In this document: in pieces, positions 1 to 6,076 of the stretch | Layout: each line of letters begins with the position of its first letter | How positions within the stretch are numbered: the stretch's first letter is position 1 | From: DASPTB01 sp035623615 | GTDB taxonomy: Bacteria > Actinomycetota > UBA4738 | Reading direction: 5' to 3' | DNA length: 7,346 bases | Assembly (NCBI GenBank): GCA_035623615.1 | Contig: DASPTB010000068.1 | Location: 1-7,346, forward strand | Translations under genes and position numbers: made by a program | Notes under the pieces: generated by a model | The model's database searches: none | Told to the model about the DNA's origin: nothing | What the model saw: only the letters and a program-made list of their open reading frames with translations

Positions 1-189
1 GACGACCAGGTAGGCGACGGCGACCAGTCCGCCGAGCAGCATGGCGTTCGTGTCGTGGTCGACGGCATGTCGGCCCCGTACCTGTCCGAGGCGACGATCG
101 ACTTCGTCGACTCGCTCGAAGCCTCCGGGTTCACGATCGACAACCCGGTCGCGCAGGGCTCCTGCGCCTGCGGCAACTCGTTCCACTAG
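1..189 (+). CDS. erpA: Fe-S cluster carrier/insertion protein, ErpA/IscA (HesB) family, C-terminal part
   Basis: The last 62 residues of an A-type Fe-S carrier are visible; the N-terminus and the first conserved cysteine lie left of the window. The reading frame opens at base 1 and ends at TAG 187-189. Residues 15-28 form the typical core strand and the MSAPYL segment, 32-37 read TIDFVD, and the C-terminus carries the signature GSCACGNSF, whose CxCG pair (fragment residues 55 and 57) supplies two of the three cluster-ligating cysteines known in this family. Family members receive [2Fe-2S] or [4Fe-4S] clusters from the assembly scaffold and pass them to apo-enzymes in the cytoplasm. KorB, encoded downstream on the same strand, is a plausible client, but that link is inferred. 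The alternative name IscA/HesB is equally defensible; the symbol is by similarity only. Confidence 0.88.
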   Translation, partial: DDQVGDGDQSAEQHGVRVVVDGMSAPYLSEATIDFVDSLEASGFTIDNPVAQGSCACGNSFH

Positions 190-200
190 GCAGCTCTTCT

Positions 201-239
201 GGCGTCGGATGGCGCCACCGACGTGTCGCACCCGACGCC
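201..239 (+). terminator. Two mutually exclusive hairpins after erpA (possible terminator or attenuator)
   Basis: GGCGTCGG at 201-208 is perfectly complementary to CCGACGCC at 232-239 (8 bp, 23-base loop). Its inner part, CGTCGG at 203-208, can instead pair with CCGACG at 218-223 (6 bp, 9-base loop that contains the palindrome TGGCGCCA at 210-217). Both use the same left arm, so only one can form at a time. The position 11 bases after the erpA stop suits 3'-end formation or RNA protection. The lack of a following T-run keeps confidence low. Confidence 0.35.
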
Positions 240-316
240 GGGGGGCCGCGGCTGCCTCGCTTCGATCGTTGCTACCCCCCGTGAGCCCCGTGGGGCGGGA
301 GATGTGAAGGCGCGGC

Positions 317-344
317 GACATCCGGTCGATGCCATCCGGTGAAT
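317..344 (+). repeat. 14-base imperfect tandem repeat upstream of korA (possible operator)
   Basis: Two adjacent 14-base units, 317-330 and 331-344, match at 11 of 14 positions and share the exact core CATCCGGT (319-326 and 333-340). The second unit covers the place where a -35 box would lie relative to the candidate -10 at 359-364. Head-to-tail units just upstream of a promoter are typical of regulator binding, but no known operator consensus is recognised here. Confidence 0.4.
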
Positions 345-358
345 CGTCCGCTTCGTCG

Positions 359-364
359 TACAGT
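359..364 (+). promoter_or_regulatory. korA: Candidate -10 element for korA
   Basis: TACAGT fits the TANNNT -10 pattern common in actinobacteria and stands out in a GC-rich gap. It lies 35 bases before the korA ATG, giving a short leader that contains AGGAG at 391-395. There is no recognisable -35 box at the usual spacing (336-341 reads CCGGTG), so an activator-dependent promoter or a chance match is possible. Confidence 0.3.
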
Positions 365-399
365 AGGGAACGAGGCGTTCGCGAGCCCGCAGGAGTGGC

Positions 400-2247
400 A
401 TGGCAACACGGATCGAACACACTGTCGAGGAGAAAGAAGGCGTCGTCATCCGGTTCGCCGGGGACAGCGGCGACGGGATGCAACTCCTCGGAGACCGGTT
501 CACCAACGCGACCGCCATCCTCGGCAACGACTTGGTGACGCTGCCCGACTTCCCCGCCGAGATTCGCGCGCCGGCCGGGACGCTCGCGGGTGTCTCCGCG
601 TTCCAGATTCATTTCGCGGCCCGCGACATCGTCACGCCGGGCGACTCGCCCAATGTCCTGGTCGCGCTCAATCCGGCGGCCCTCAAGGCGAACATCAAGG
701 CCCTCGACAAGGGCGGGGTGCTGGTGGTCAACTCCGACGCCTTCGTGGAGCGCAACCTGGAGAAGGCGGGGTACGCCGCGAATCCCCTCGAGGACGGCAC
801 GCTCTCCGGGTACCAGGTGTTCGAGGTCCCGATGACCTCGATGACGCTGCGCGCGACCGAGCACGTGGGGCTCACGAAGAAGGAGGCGGAGCGCTGCAAG
901 AACATGTTTGCGCTCGGTCTGCTCTCGTGGATGTTCAGCCGCCCGACCGACGTCACGATCGACTGGGTCGAGCAGCGCTTCTCGGGCAAGGCGCAGCTCC
1001 TCGATGCGAACCTGTCCGCGTTCAAGGCGGGCTACAACTTCGGCGAGACCACCGAGCTGTTCGCCCACCACTACGCGGTCCGCCCCGCGCCGGCGAAGCC
1101 GGGGACCTATCGGAACATCACGGGCGCGACGGCGCTCGCGTGGGGCCTGATCGCGGCGAGCGTCCGGAGCGGGCTCCCGATCTTCTACGCGAGCTACCCG
1201 ATCACGCCGGCATCTGAGCTCCTGCACGAGCTCTCCAAGCGAAAGAACTTCGGTGTCCGGACCCTGCAGGCCGAAGACGAGATCGCCGCGGCGGGCATGG
1301 CGCTCGGCGCTTCTTTCGCCGGCCAGGTCGGGGTCACCGGCACGAGCGGGCCCGGCCTCGATCTGAAGCAGGAGACGATCGGACTCGCGCTGGCGCTCGA
1401 GCTGCCGCTGGTGGTGGTCGACGTCATGCGCGCCGGCCCTTCGACCGGGATGCCGACGAAGACCGAACAGGCAGACCTGCTCGCGGTCCTCTACGGCCGG
1501 CACGGCGAGTCGCCGATCCCCGTCGTGGCCGCGTACACGCCCGGCTCGTGCTTCGAGAGCGCGTTGGAGGCGGTCCGCATCGCGGTGAAGTACCGGACTC
1601 CGGTGGCGCTGCTCTCGGACACGTACCTGGCGAACTCCTCCGAGCCGTGGCTCATCCCGGACGTCGAGTCGCTGCCGACGATCGAGCCGCGCTTTGCCAC
1701 GGCGCCCAACCACGACGACGGCTTCATGCCGTACCTTCGCGACGAGAACCTCGCTCGGCCCTGGGCCCTCCCCGGGACGCCCGGGCTGCAGCACCAGATC
1801 GGCGGGCTCGAGAAGGAGGATGTGACCGGCCACATCTCCTACGACGCCGAGAACCACGAGCGCATGACGCACCTTCGCCAGGCCAAGATCGAGCGGATCG
1901 CGGCCGACATTCCGCTGCTCGAGGTCGACGACCCGAGCGGCGAGGCCGATCTGCTGGTGCTCGGGTGGGGCTCCACGTACGGGGTCGTGCGGGCGGCCGC
2001 CAATCGCGCCCGCGAGGCTGGGCACAAGGTCGCGACGGCTCACCTCGTGCACGTCAACCCGCTGCCCCGCAACACCCGCGAGGTGCTGACCGCCTATCGC
2101 AAGGTGCTGATTCCCGAGATGAACCTCGGGCAGCTCGCAATGATCGTGCGGTCGCGCTTCCTCGTGGACGCCGACAGCTTCTGCAAGGTCCAGGGCCAGC
2201 CGATCCTCACGCACGAGCTGGAGGAAGAGATCGTGAGGAGGCTCTGA
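400..2247 (+). CDS. korA: 2-oxoacid:ferredoxin oxidoreductase, fused gamma-alpha subunit (probable 2-oxoglutarate, KorA)
   Basis: This 615-residue protein is the gamma-alpha fusion subunit of a two-subunit 2-oxoacid:ferredoxin oxidoreductase. With KorB it decarboxylates a 2-oxoacid, most likely 2-oxoglutarate, to the acyl-CoA and passes electrons to ferredoxin in the cytoplasm. Residues about 14-190 form the gamma domain, opening with the glycine-rich AGDSGDGMQ. Residues about 235-430 form the alpha/pyrimidine-binding domain with YPITPAS (266-272), an EDE-containing segment near 290, GTSGPG (314-319) and PSTGMPTKTEQ (from 347). Domain II closes the chain with the VHVNPLP segment. Length and order match actinobacterial KorA such as M. 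tuberculosis Rv2455c. The ATG is preceded by AGGAG four bases upstream. korB follows after one base. The 2-oxoglutarate preference is inferred from family resemblance; pyruvate or a branched-chain 2-oxoacid cannot be excluded. Confidence 0.93.
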   Translation: MATRIEHTVEEKEGVVIRFAGDSGDGMQLLGDRFTNATAILGNDLVTLPDFPAEIRAPAGTLAGVSAFQIHFAARDIVTPGDSPNVLVALNPAALKANIKALDKGGVLVVNSDAFVERNLEKAGYAANPLEDGTLSGYQVFEVPMTSMTLRATEHVGLTKKEAERCKNMFALGLLSWMFSRPTDVTIDWVEQRFSGKAQLLDANLSAFKAGYNFGETTELFAHHYAVRPAPAKPGTYRNITGATALAWGLIAASVRSGLPIFYASYPITPASELLHELSKRKNFGVRTLQAEDEIAAAGMALGASFAGQVGVTGTSGPGLDLKQETIGLALALELPLVVVDVMRAGPSTGMPTKTEQADLLAVLYGRHGESPIPVVAAYTPGSCFESALEAVRIAVKYRTPVALLSDTYLANSSEPWLIPDVESLPTIEPRFATAPNHDDGFMPYLRDENLARPWALPGTPGLQHQIGGLEKEDVTGHISYDAENHERMTHLRQAKIERIAADIPLLEVDDPSGEADLLVLGWGSTYGVVRAAANRAREAGHKVATAHLVHVNPLPRNTREVLTAYRKVLIPEMNLGQLAMIVRSRFLVDADSFCKVQGQPILTHELEEEIVRRL

Positions 2248-2248
2248 C

Positions 2249-3265
2249 GTGGCACCCGACGTGCAGCTGACCAAGAAGGACTTCGCCTCGGACCAGGAGG
2301 TCCGCTGGTGCCCCGGCTGCGGCGACTACGCGATCCTCGCGGCCGTCCAGGGTTTCCTGCCCGAGCTCGGGATCCCGCCCGAGCGGATCGTCTTCGTGAC
2401 GGGGATCGGGTGCGCGGGCCGGTTCGTCTACTACATGAACACGTACGGGATCCACGCGATCCACGGGCGTGCGCCTGCCGTCGCCACGGGCATCGCCTGC
2501 GCGCGGCCCGACCTCGACGTGTGGATCGTGACCGGCGACGGCGACGCGCTCTCGATCGGCGGCAACCACCTGATCCATGCGCTGCGCCGCAACGTCAATG
2601 TGAAGATCCTGCTGTTCAACAACCAGATCTACGGATTGACAAAGGGCCAGGCGTCGCCGACGTCGGAGGAGGGCAAGGTCACCAAGTCGACGCCGTTCGG
2701 CTCGCTCGACCATCCCTTCAACCCGGTTGCTCTGGCCCTCGGCGCGGAGGGCACCTTCGTCGCCCGAACCATCGACTCTGATCGCCAGCACTTCGCGAGC
2801 GTCCTGCGCCAGGCGGCGGCGCACAAGGGGTCGGCGTTCGTCGAGGTTTACCAGAACTGCGTCGTGTTCAACGACGACGCGTTCGTCGCGCTCACCGGCA
2901 AGGAGACGCGGGTGCGAAACCAGATCCGGCTCGAGCAAGGTCGCCCGATCCTGTTCGGCGAGAACGACGAGCAGTGCGTCTACATCACCGACGACGGGAC
3001 GCTCGGCATCGGCGCGACGGCCGCCGTCGCGCCGGAGCGCATCTTCGTGCACGACGCGCACCACGAGCGACCCGGCAGGGTCTTCGCGCTGGCGCACCTT
3101 TCACACGGGCCGAAGACGCCCACGTGCATCGGGGTCTTCCGCGACGTCGAGCGCCCCATGTACGGCGAGCTGATGCAGCGGCAGATCGACGAGGCGACCG
3201 AGCGCCTCGGCGAGGGCGACCTGACCAGGTTGCTGCACGCCGGCGACACCTGGGAAGTCGCCTGA
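2249..3265 (+). CDS. korB: 2-oxoacid:ferredoxin oxidoreductase, beta subunit (probable 2-oxoglutarate, KorB)
   Basis: The 338-residue beta subunit binds thiamine diphosphate and the single [4Fe-4S] cluster that relays electrons from the oxidative decarboxylation. WCPGCGDY (20-27) gives Cys21 and Cys24, GIGCAG gives Cys55, and QNCVVFND gives Cys204, the four expected cluster ligands. The ThDP/Mg motif starts with GDGD (96-99) and ends with NNQIYGLTKGQ (124-134). Residues GQASPTS and the FNPVALALGA segment are typical of the KorB/PorB family. The start is GTG 2249, chosen because AGGAGG at 2236-2241 lies seven bases upstream, inside the end of korA, and only one base separates the two genes; this implies translational coupling and equal subunit supply. 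No separate ferredoxin or delta subunit gene is present in the window. The gene converges on the NifS-like gene with a nine-base gap. Confidence 0.94.
   Translation: MAPDVQLTKKDFASDQEVRWCPGCGDYAILAAVQGFLPELGIPPERIVFVTGIGCAGRFVYYMNTYGIHAIHGRAPAVATGIACARPDLDVWIVTGDGDALSIGGNHLIHALRRNVNVKILLFNNQIYGLTKGQASPTSEEGKVTKSTPFGSLDHPFNPVALALGAEGTFVARTIDSDRQHFASVLRQAAAHKGSAFVEVYQNCVVFNDDAFVALTGKETRVRNQIRLEQGRPILFGENDEQCVYITDDGTLGIGATAAVAPERIFVHDAHHERPGRVFALAHLSHGPKTPTCIGVFRDVERPMYGELMQRQIDEATERLGEGDLTRLLHAGDTWEVA
3242..3262. terminator. Weak hairpin at the korB / NifS-like convergent junction
   Basis: GGCGAC (3242-3247) and GTCGCC (3257-3262) can pair around a nine-base loop, with a possible outer GCC/GGC extension (3239-3241 and 3268-3270). 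It sits over the last korB codons, where two convergent transcripts meet nine bases apart. Without a T-tract on either strand it is only a possible bidirectional 3'-end signal. Confidence 0.2.
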
Positions 3266-3274
3266 CCGGCAGGC

Positions 3275-4441
3275 TCAGGCCCGCCCGTCACCCGAACCGA
3301 ATCCGACCTCGGCTCGCTTGCCGATTCCTCGAAGGCGCCGGGCCACCTCGGGCAGGATCTCCAGCACGCGGTCGACGTCGGCGTCGGTGTTCTCCCGGGT
3401 GAGCCCCAGCCGAACCACCACGTCGCCCGGCGCCGCCAGCCCGCTCCGGGCCAGCGCTTGTGCGCGCGCCTCTCCGACCAGCAGCCCGCGGTCTTCCAGC
3501 GTCATGAAGAGCGTTTCGCGATCGACTCCCGACACGCCCACCGACACCAGGTGCGGCACCCGGTGGGTGGGGTGACCGAGCACACGCAACCCGGACTCGG
3601 TGTCGTCGAGTCCGGAGCGAAGCCGCGCGGACAGCGACCAGAGCCGTCCCGCGAGGTCTGCGATCTCGGGCCCGAGCGCGAGGAGCGCTGCTGCCATGCC
3701 GGCCAGCGCGGGTACGTTGGGCGACGGAGCCGCCGGGCCGGGCCGCGCCACGCCACGCAGGAAAGGGTCGATGCGGATCCCTCTGCGCGCGAACAGGACG
3801 GCGGCACCCGGCGGACCGTAGGCCTTGTGCGAGGAAACCGTCAGCAGGTCGACACCCAGTGCTGCGGCGTCGAGGGGAAGGGACGAGGCGCTCTGGCACG
3901 CGTCGGTGTGGAATCGGACATCCGCCTCCCGTGCGATCCGGGCGCATTCGGCGACCGGTTGCATGGTCCCCAGATCCGGGCTTCCGTGATGGAGGCTCGC
4001 CAGGACGGTGCCGGGCCTGGACACCTCGGCGGCGAACCGGTCGACGTCGATCCTGCCGTCCTCGTGGCAGGGGATCTCCACCACGTCGAGTCCGGACGCG
4101 AGGGCCGCGTCCGTCACGGATCCGTGCTCGAGTGCGGAGACGACGATCCGCCCGGACGTCGCGCTCGCCGTCCCGAGAACGGCGAGGGCGTTCGCGTGTG
4201 AGCCGCTCGTCGCAGGGTGCACCTCGTCTTGGTCCGCGCCGAGTGCGGCCGCAACGGTCGCGAGCGACCGCTCCAGCGTCGCTTGCGCTTCGCGGCCGGG
4301 CCGGTTCGGCGACCGAGGATCTCCGAACTGCTCGAGGGCCCGCTCTGTGGCGGCGGCGGCCCGGGGATGCAGCGGGGTGGAGGCTGCGCCGTCCAGGTAG
4401 ACGGCGTCCGCTGATCGGGAAGAGTCCGGCACGCTCTCCAC
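3275..4441 (-). CDS. NifS/IscS-fold (aminotransferase class V) PLP protein lacking the catalytic cysteine
   Basis: The 388-residue product aligns over its full length with cysteine desulfurases, which take sulfur from cysteine as an enzyme persulfide. It begins with YLDGAASTPLHP (15-26). PLP-site residues are kept: His106 (SALEH), Asp180 and Gln183 (HTDACQ), and the Schiff-base lysine Lys206 in SSHKAYGPPG. However, the mobile loop that normally reads GSACxS holds GEARAQALARSG (323-334) with no cysteine; the only cysteines are 125, 166 and 182. Other hallmarks are also altered: TSGATE reads TSGSHA (78-83), NNEIG reads SPDLG (154-158), and the GGGQExxxRSGT segment reads RGVARPGPAAPS. The C-terminal RLGL and DVDRVLEILPEV segments remain. 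GTG 4441 is the most upstream start after the in-frame aquaporin stop; no clear Shine-Dalgarno is seen. It is the second gene after the aquaporin, 30 bases apart. It may be a lyase, an aminotransferase-like enzyme or a non-catalytic partner. Confidence 0.85.
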   Translation of the reverse strand: MESVPDSSRSADAVYLDGAASTPLHPRAAAATERALEQFGDPRSPNRPGREAQATLERSLATVAAALGADQDEVHPATSGSHANALAVLGTASATSGRIVVSALEHGSVTDAALASGLDVVEIPCHEDGRIDVDRFAAEVSRPGTVLASLHHGSPDLGTMQPVAECARIAREADVRFHTDACQSASSLPLDAAALGVDLLTVSSHKAYGPPGAAVLFARRGIRIDPFLRGVARPGPAAPSPNVPALAGMAAALLALGPEIADLAGRLWSLSARLRSGLDDTESGLRVLGHPTHRVPHLVSVGVSGVDRETLFMTLEDRGLLVGEARAQALARSGLAAPGDVVVRLGLTRENTDADVDRVLEILPEVARRLRGIGKRAEVGFGSGDGRA

Positions 4442-4471
4442 GATACGTCGTGCCCCGCGAACGGTGACGGG

Positions 4472-5260
4472 CTACTCGTCGTGCGGGGCGTCGAGCCAGC
4501 CGGTCTGGTCGTCCGCCTCGTCGACGGTTTCCATATCGGCCTCGGCCGCGGCTTCGGCGGCGAGTTCTTCTTCCGTGCCGCGCAGGAAGAAGAACCAGTA
4601 GACCTCCGCCGCGATGACCGCGCCGGCGAGCGGGCCGAGGATGTAGATCCAGAAGTTCGACCAGTTCCACGACAGGAGCGCCGGGCCGAAGGAGCGAGCC
4701 GGGTTCATGCTGGCGCCCGTCAGGATGCCCCCGACCAGGATGTCGGCGGTGATCGCCAGCCCGATGCCGAGCCCGGCGATCGCTCTGAACGTCCCGCGGT
4801 CGTCGATGGCCGTTCCGAACACGACGATGACGAGAAAGAAGGTCAGGACCGCCTCGAGAAGCAGCCCTTTGGGGGCGGTGAATCCGACGCTCTTCGCGGC
4901 CGGATTGAGGAGCGTCGCGCCGAGCGACGTCGGCGACCAGATGCGCTTGGGCAGTGTGATCCGGAGCAAGGTCGCGGCCGCGGCCGACGCGAGCAGCTGC
5001 ACGAGGATGTAGAGGCCGGCCCGTCCCGACTCGATCTTGCCGGTCACCCACACGCCGACCGTAACGGCCGGATTGAAATGTCCGCCCGAGATGTGGCCGA
5101 GGGCCGAGATCGCCACGCCCATGGTCAGCCCCGTGGCGATCGCGACACCGAGCATGCCGGCCCCGGACGCCGAGGACAGGATCACGGCTCCGGCGCCGAT
5201 GAAAACGAAGACGAAGACGCCGATGAACTCGGCGGCGCATTGTTCCCCAAGCTTCCGCAC
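4472..5260 (-). CDS. MIP-family channel (aquaporin/aquaglyceroporin-like)
   Basis: This 262-residue, six-helix inner-membrane channel carries both NPA half-helices: SGGHFNPAVT (Asn63) and GASMNPARSFGPAL (Asn186). Register with E. coli AqpZ is close, so the selectivity filter can be read directly as Thr43, Ile174, Ala183 and Arg189. AqpZ has Phe, His, Thr and Arg at these places (family knowledge), so this pore looks wider and less polar, closer to archaeal AqpM or plant TIP channels, and may pass glycerol or another small neutral solute as well as water. Residues 227-262 form a cytoplasmic tail with 14 acidic residues out of 36, unusual in bacterial aquaporins. The GTG start is supported by GAGAGGA seven bases upstream. 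The gene is divergent from the receiver-like gene and is followed on the same strand by the NifS-like gene. The true substrate cannot be decided from sequence. Confidence 0.93.
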   Translation of the reverse strand: MRKLGEQCAAEFIGVFVFVFIGAGAVILSSASGAGMLGVAIATGLTMGVAISALGHISGGHFNPAVTVGVWVTGKIESGRAGLYILVQLLASAAAATLLRITLPKRIWSPTSLGATLLNPAAKSVGFTAPKGLLLEAVLTFFLVIVVFGTAIDDRGTFRAIAGLGIGLAITADILVGGILTGASMNPARSFGPALLSWNWSNFWIYILGPLAGAVIAAEVYWFFFLRGTEEELAAEAAAEADMETVDEADDQTGWLDAPHDE

Positions 5261-5384
5261 TGGCCGGTCCTCTCTGGTCGCACCCGGTCCCCTGTACCCC
5301 GGTCTCGCAAGGCCGGGTGAGGCGGCCCCAGCCTACCGCCTCGTACCCGGGGAGCCACGGGAGGCCGCCGGTAGAATGCAGCCC
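5261..5384. promoter_or_regulatory. Divergent regulatory region between the aquaporin and receiver-like genes
   Basis: This 124-base region must drive both directions. On the minus strand TAGGCT (complement of 5330-5335) fits a TANNNT -10 for the aquaporin, giving a leader of about 60 bases. On the plus strand TAGAAT (5372-5377) serves the small-gene run. A hairpin, CCCGGTC (5298-5304) with GGCCGGG (5311-5317) around the loop TCGCAA, includes one G-T pair and would lie in the aquaporin leader. The element ACCCGG occurs at 5282-5287 and 5345-5350, with its reverse complement CCGGGT at 5314-5319, which could be operator half-sites. No -35 boxes are convincing. Confidence 0.45.
5372..5377 (+). 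promoter_or_regulatory. -10 element positioned for a leaderless transcript
   Basis: TAGAAT matches the TANNNT -10 consensus and ends exactly seven bases before the A of ATG 5385. That is the spacing expected when transcription begins at the start codon, as is common for leaderless mRNAs in actinobacteria (family knowledge). The absence of a good Shine-Dalgarno next to ATG 5385 agrees with this. No -35 box is seen at 5349-5354. Confidence 0.5.
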
Positions 5385-5789
5385 ATGAAGGTCCTGGTCG
5401 TTTCCGCCGACCCGGAGGTCCTCGAGCAGATGGAGGTCACCGCTCGGTCGGTCCGTCGTCGCCTCGGTCCCCGGGAATCGCTGGAGATCCTGGAGGCCTC
5501 CGACGGGGTGCGCGCGGCGAAGGTGGCCTGGCGCGAGCGACCGGAGGTGGTGCTCGCCGACGAGATCACGTCGCGGGCAGGGGCGTTCGCGCTCACCAAG
5601 GAGCTCAAAGGGGCGGACCCGCCGTTCGCCGGGAAGGTTGTGGTGCTCCTCGATCGCTCCCAGGACGAATGGCTCGCCGCGTGGGCGGGGGCCGACGGGT
5701 GGGCGGTCAAGCCACTCGACCCGTTGGCGCTCGCCGAGCTCGTCGCCGCCCAGGGCGATGCTGCCGTTGCAGAGGAGGAGGCCGGTTGA
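5385..5789 (+). CDS. Stand-alone degenerate receiver-domain (CheY-like) protein
   Basis: The 134-residue protein has the layout of a lone response-regulator receiver domain with no output domain. Strand 1 is MKVLVVSADP, strand 3 is RPEVVLADE with Asp59 in the phospho-acceptor place, and the C-terminal part reads GADGWAVKPLDPLAL with the conserved Lys109-Pro110. Two features are missing: the Mg-binding acidic pair after strand 1 is Ser7-Ala8, and the Thr/Ser after strand 4 is replaced in VVVLLDR (85-91). Normal phosphotransfer is therefore doubtful, and the protein may act as a phosphorylation-independent pseudo-receiver. An ATG at 5376 in the same frame would add three residues and has GGGAGG 11 bases upstream; ATG 5385 is preferred because of the TAGAAT spacing. 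The stop overlaps the next start. No kinase gene is nearby in the window. Confidence 0.75.
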   Translation: MKVLVVSADPEVLEQMEVTARSVRRRLGPRESLEILEASDGVRAAKVAWRERPEVVLADEITSRAGAFALTKELKGADPPFAGKVVVLLDRSQDEWLAAWAGADGWAVKPLDPLALAELVAAQGDAAVAEEEAG

Positions 5790-6076
5790 AGATCAAGCTC
5801 GTGCACACCGAATGCGGACGCGAGGTGCTGGTGCATCAGCTCCTCGAGTCCCAGGGCCACTGCCCCTGGGACGGGAAGCCCATCAGCCGCGACTACACAG
5901 CGGTGCTGGCGTCGTCGCTCGAGGCTGCCGAGGCGGCCGGCAGTGCCCTCGAGTTGGCGCTCGACCGCATCGCCGGGCTCGGTGGCGAGATGCGCCTGGA
6001 CGAGGATTCGGTGCTCGGCGCGCTCCGCGAGCGGGTCGACCGGGTGAATCACGCGGGCGAGGAGGTTCCGGCATGA
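5786..6076 (+). CDS. Small hypothetical protein with His/Cys-rich N-terminus (possible zinc site)
   Basis: This 96-residue protein is not recognised as a named family. Its first 30 residues contain HTECG and GHCPWDG, so His and Cys residues are placed as two short knuckles that could bind zinc. The rest (about 37-96) is alanine- and glutamate-rich, predicted helical, and ends in a charged segment (LRERVDRVNHAGEE). The start is TTG 5786, chosen because it overlaps the previous stop in TTGA and lies about seven bases after AGGAGG (5773-5778); a GTG at 5801 would drop the first five residues. A strong GAGGAGG (6059-6065) inside its 3' end serves the next start, ATG 6073, which overlaps its own stop. 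The tight overlaps indicate a shared transcript with the receiver-like gene, so the two products may work together. Confidence 0.7.
   Translation: MKIKLVHTECGREVLVHQLLESQGHCPWDGKPISRDYTAVLASSLEAAEAAGSALELALDRIAGLGGEMRLDEDSVLGALRERVDRVNHAGEEVPA

Larger units (their letters stand above)
190..399. other. erpA-korA intergenic region
   Basis: This 210-base gap holds no convincing gene. Reading on from the erpA TAG, the same frame stays open for 50 codons and then meets TGA at 340-342, with no protein-like composition. The gap contains two overlapping inverted repeats (201-239), a short CCCCGTG direct repeat (277-283 and 286-292), a 14-base imperfect tandem repeat (317-344), a possible -10 element (359-364) and the korA ribosome binding site AGGAG (391-395). 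No T-tract follows the hairpins, so a classical intrinsic terminator cannot be claimed. The layout fits the end of the erpA transcript followed by the korA promoter. Confidence 0.6.

Noticed and set aside
285..296. GCCCCGTGGGGC palindrome as a terminator stem
   Set aside because: The loop would be two bases, too small, and the longer CCCC/GGGG pairing is short with no T-tract.
2207..3097. A 296-residue open frame antisense to korB
   Set aside because: korB is certain from its cluster and ThDP motifs; the antisense product has no recognisable domain and mirrors codon bias.
400..3265. korAB as pyruvate:ferredoxin oxidoreductase with a missing ferredoxin subunit
   Set aside because: The fused gamma-alpha plus beta arrangement is complete without a delta subunit, and the resemblance is to actinobacterial KorAB. 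Substrate identity is left open but no missing part is implied.
3288..5240. A 650-residue open frame on the minus strand covering both minus-strand genes
   Set aside because: Its translation is arginine- and glycine-rich low-complexity text and it overlaps two well-supported genes in another frame. Long false frames are common at this GC content.
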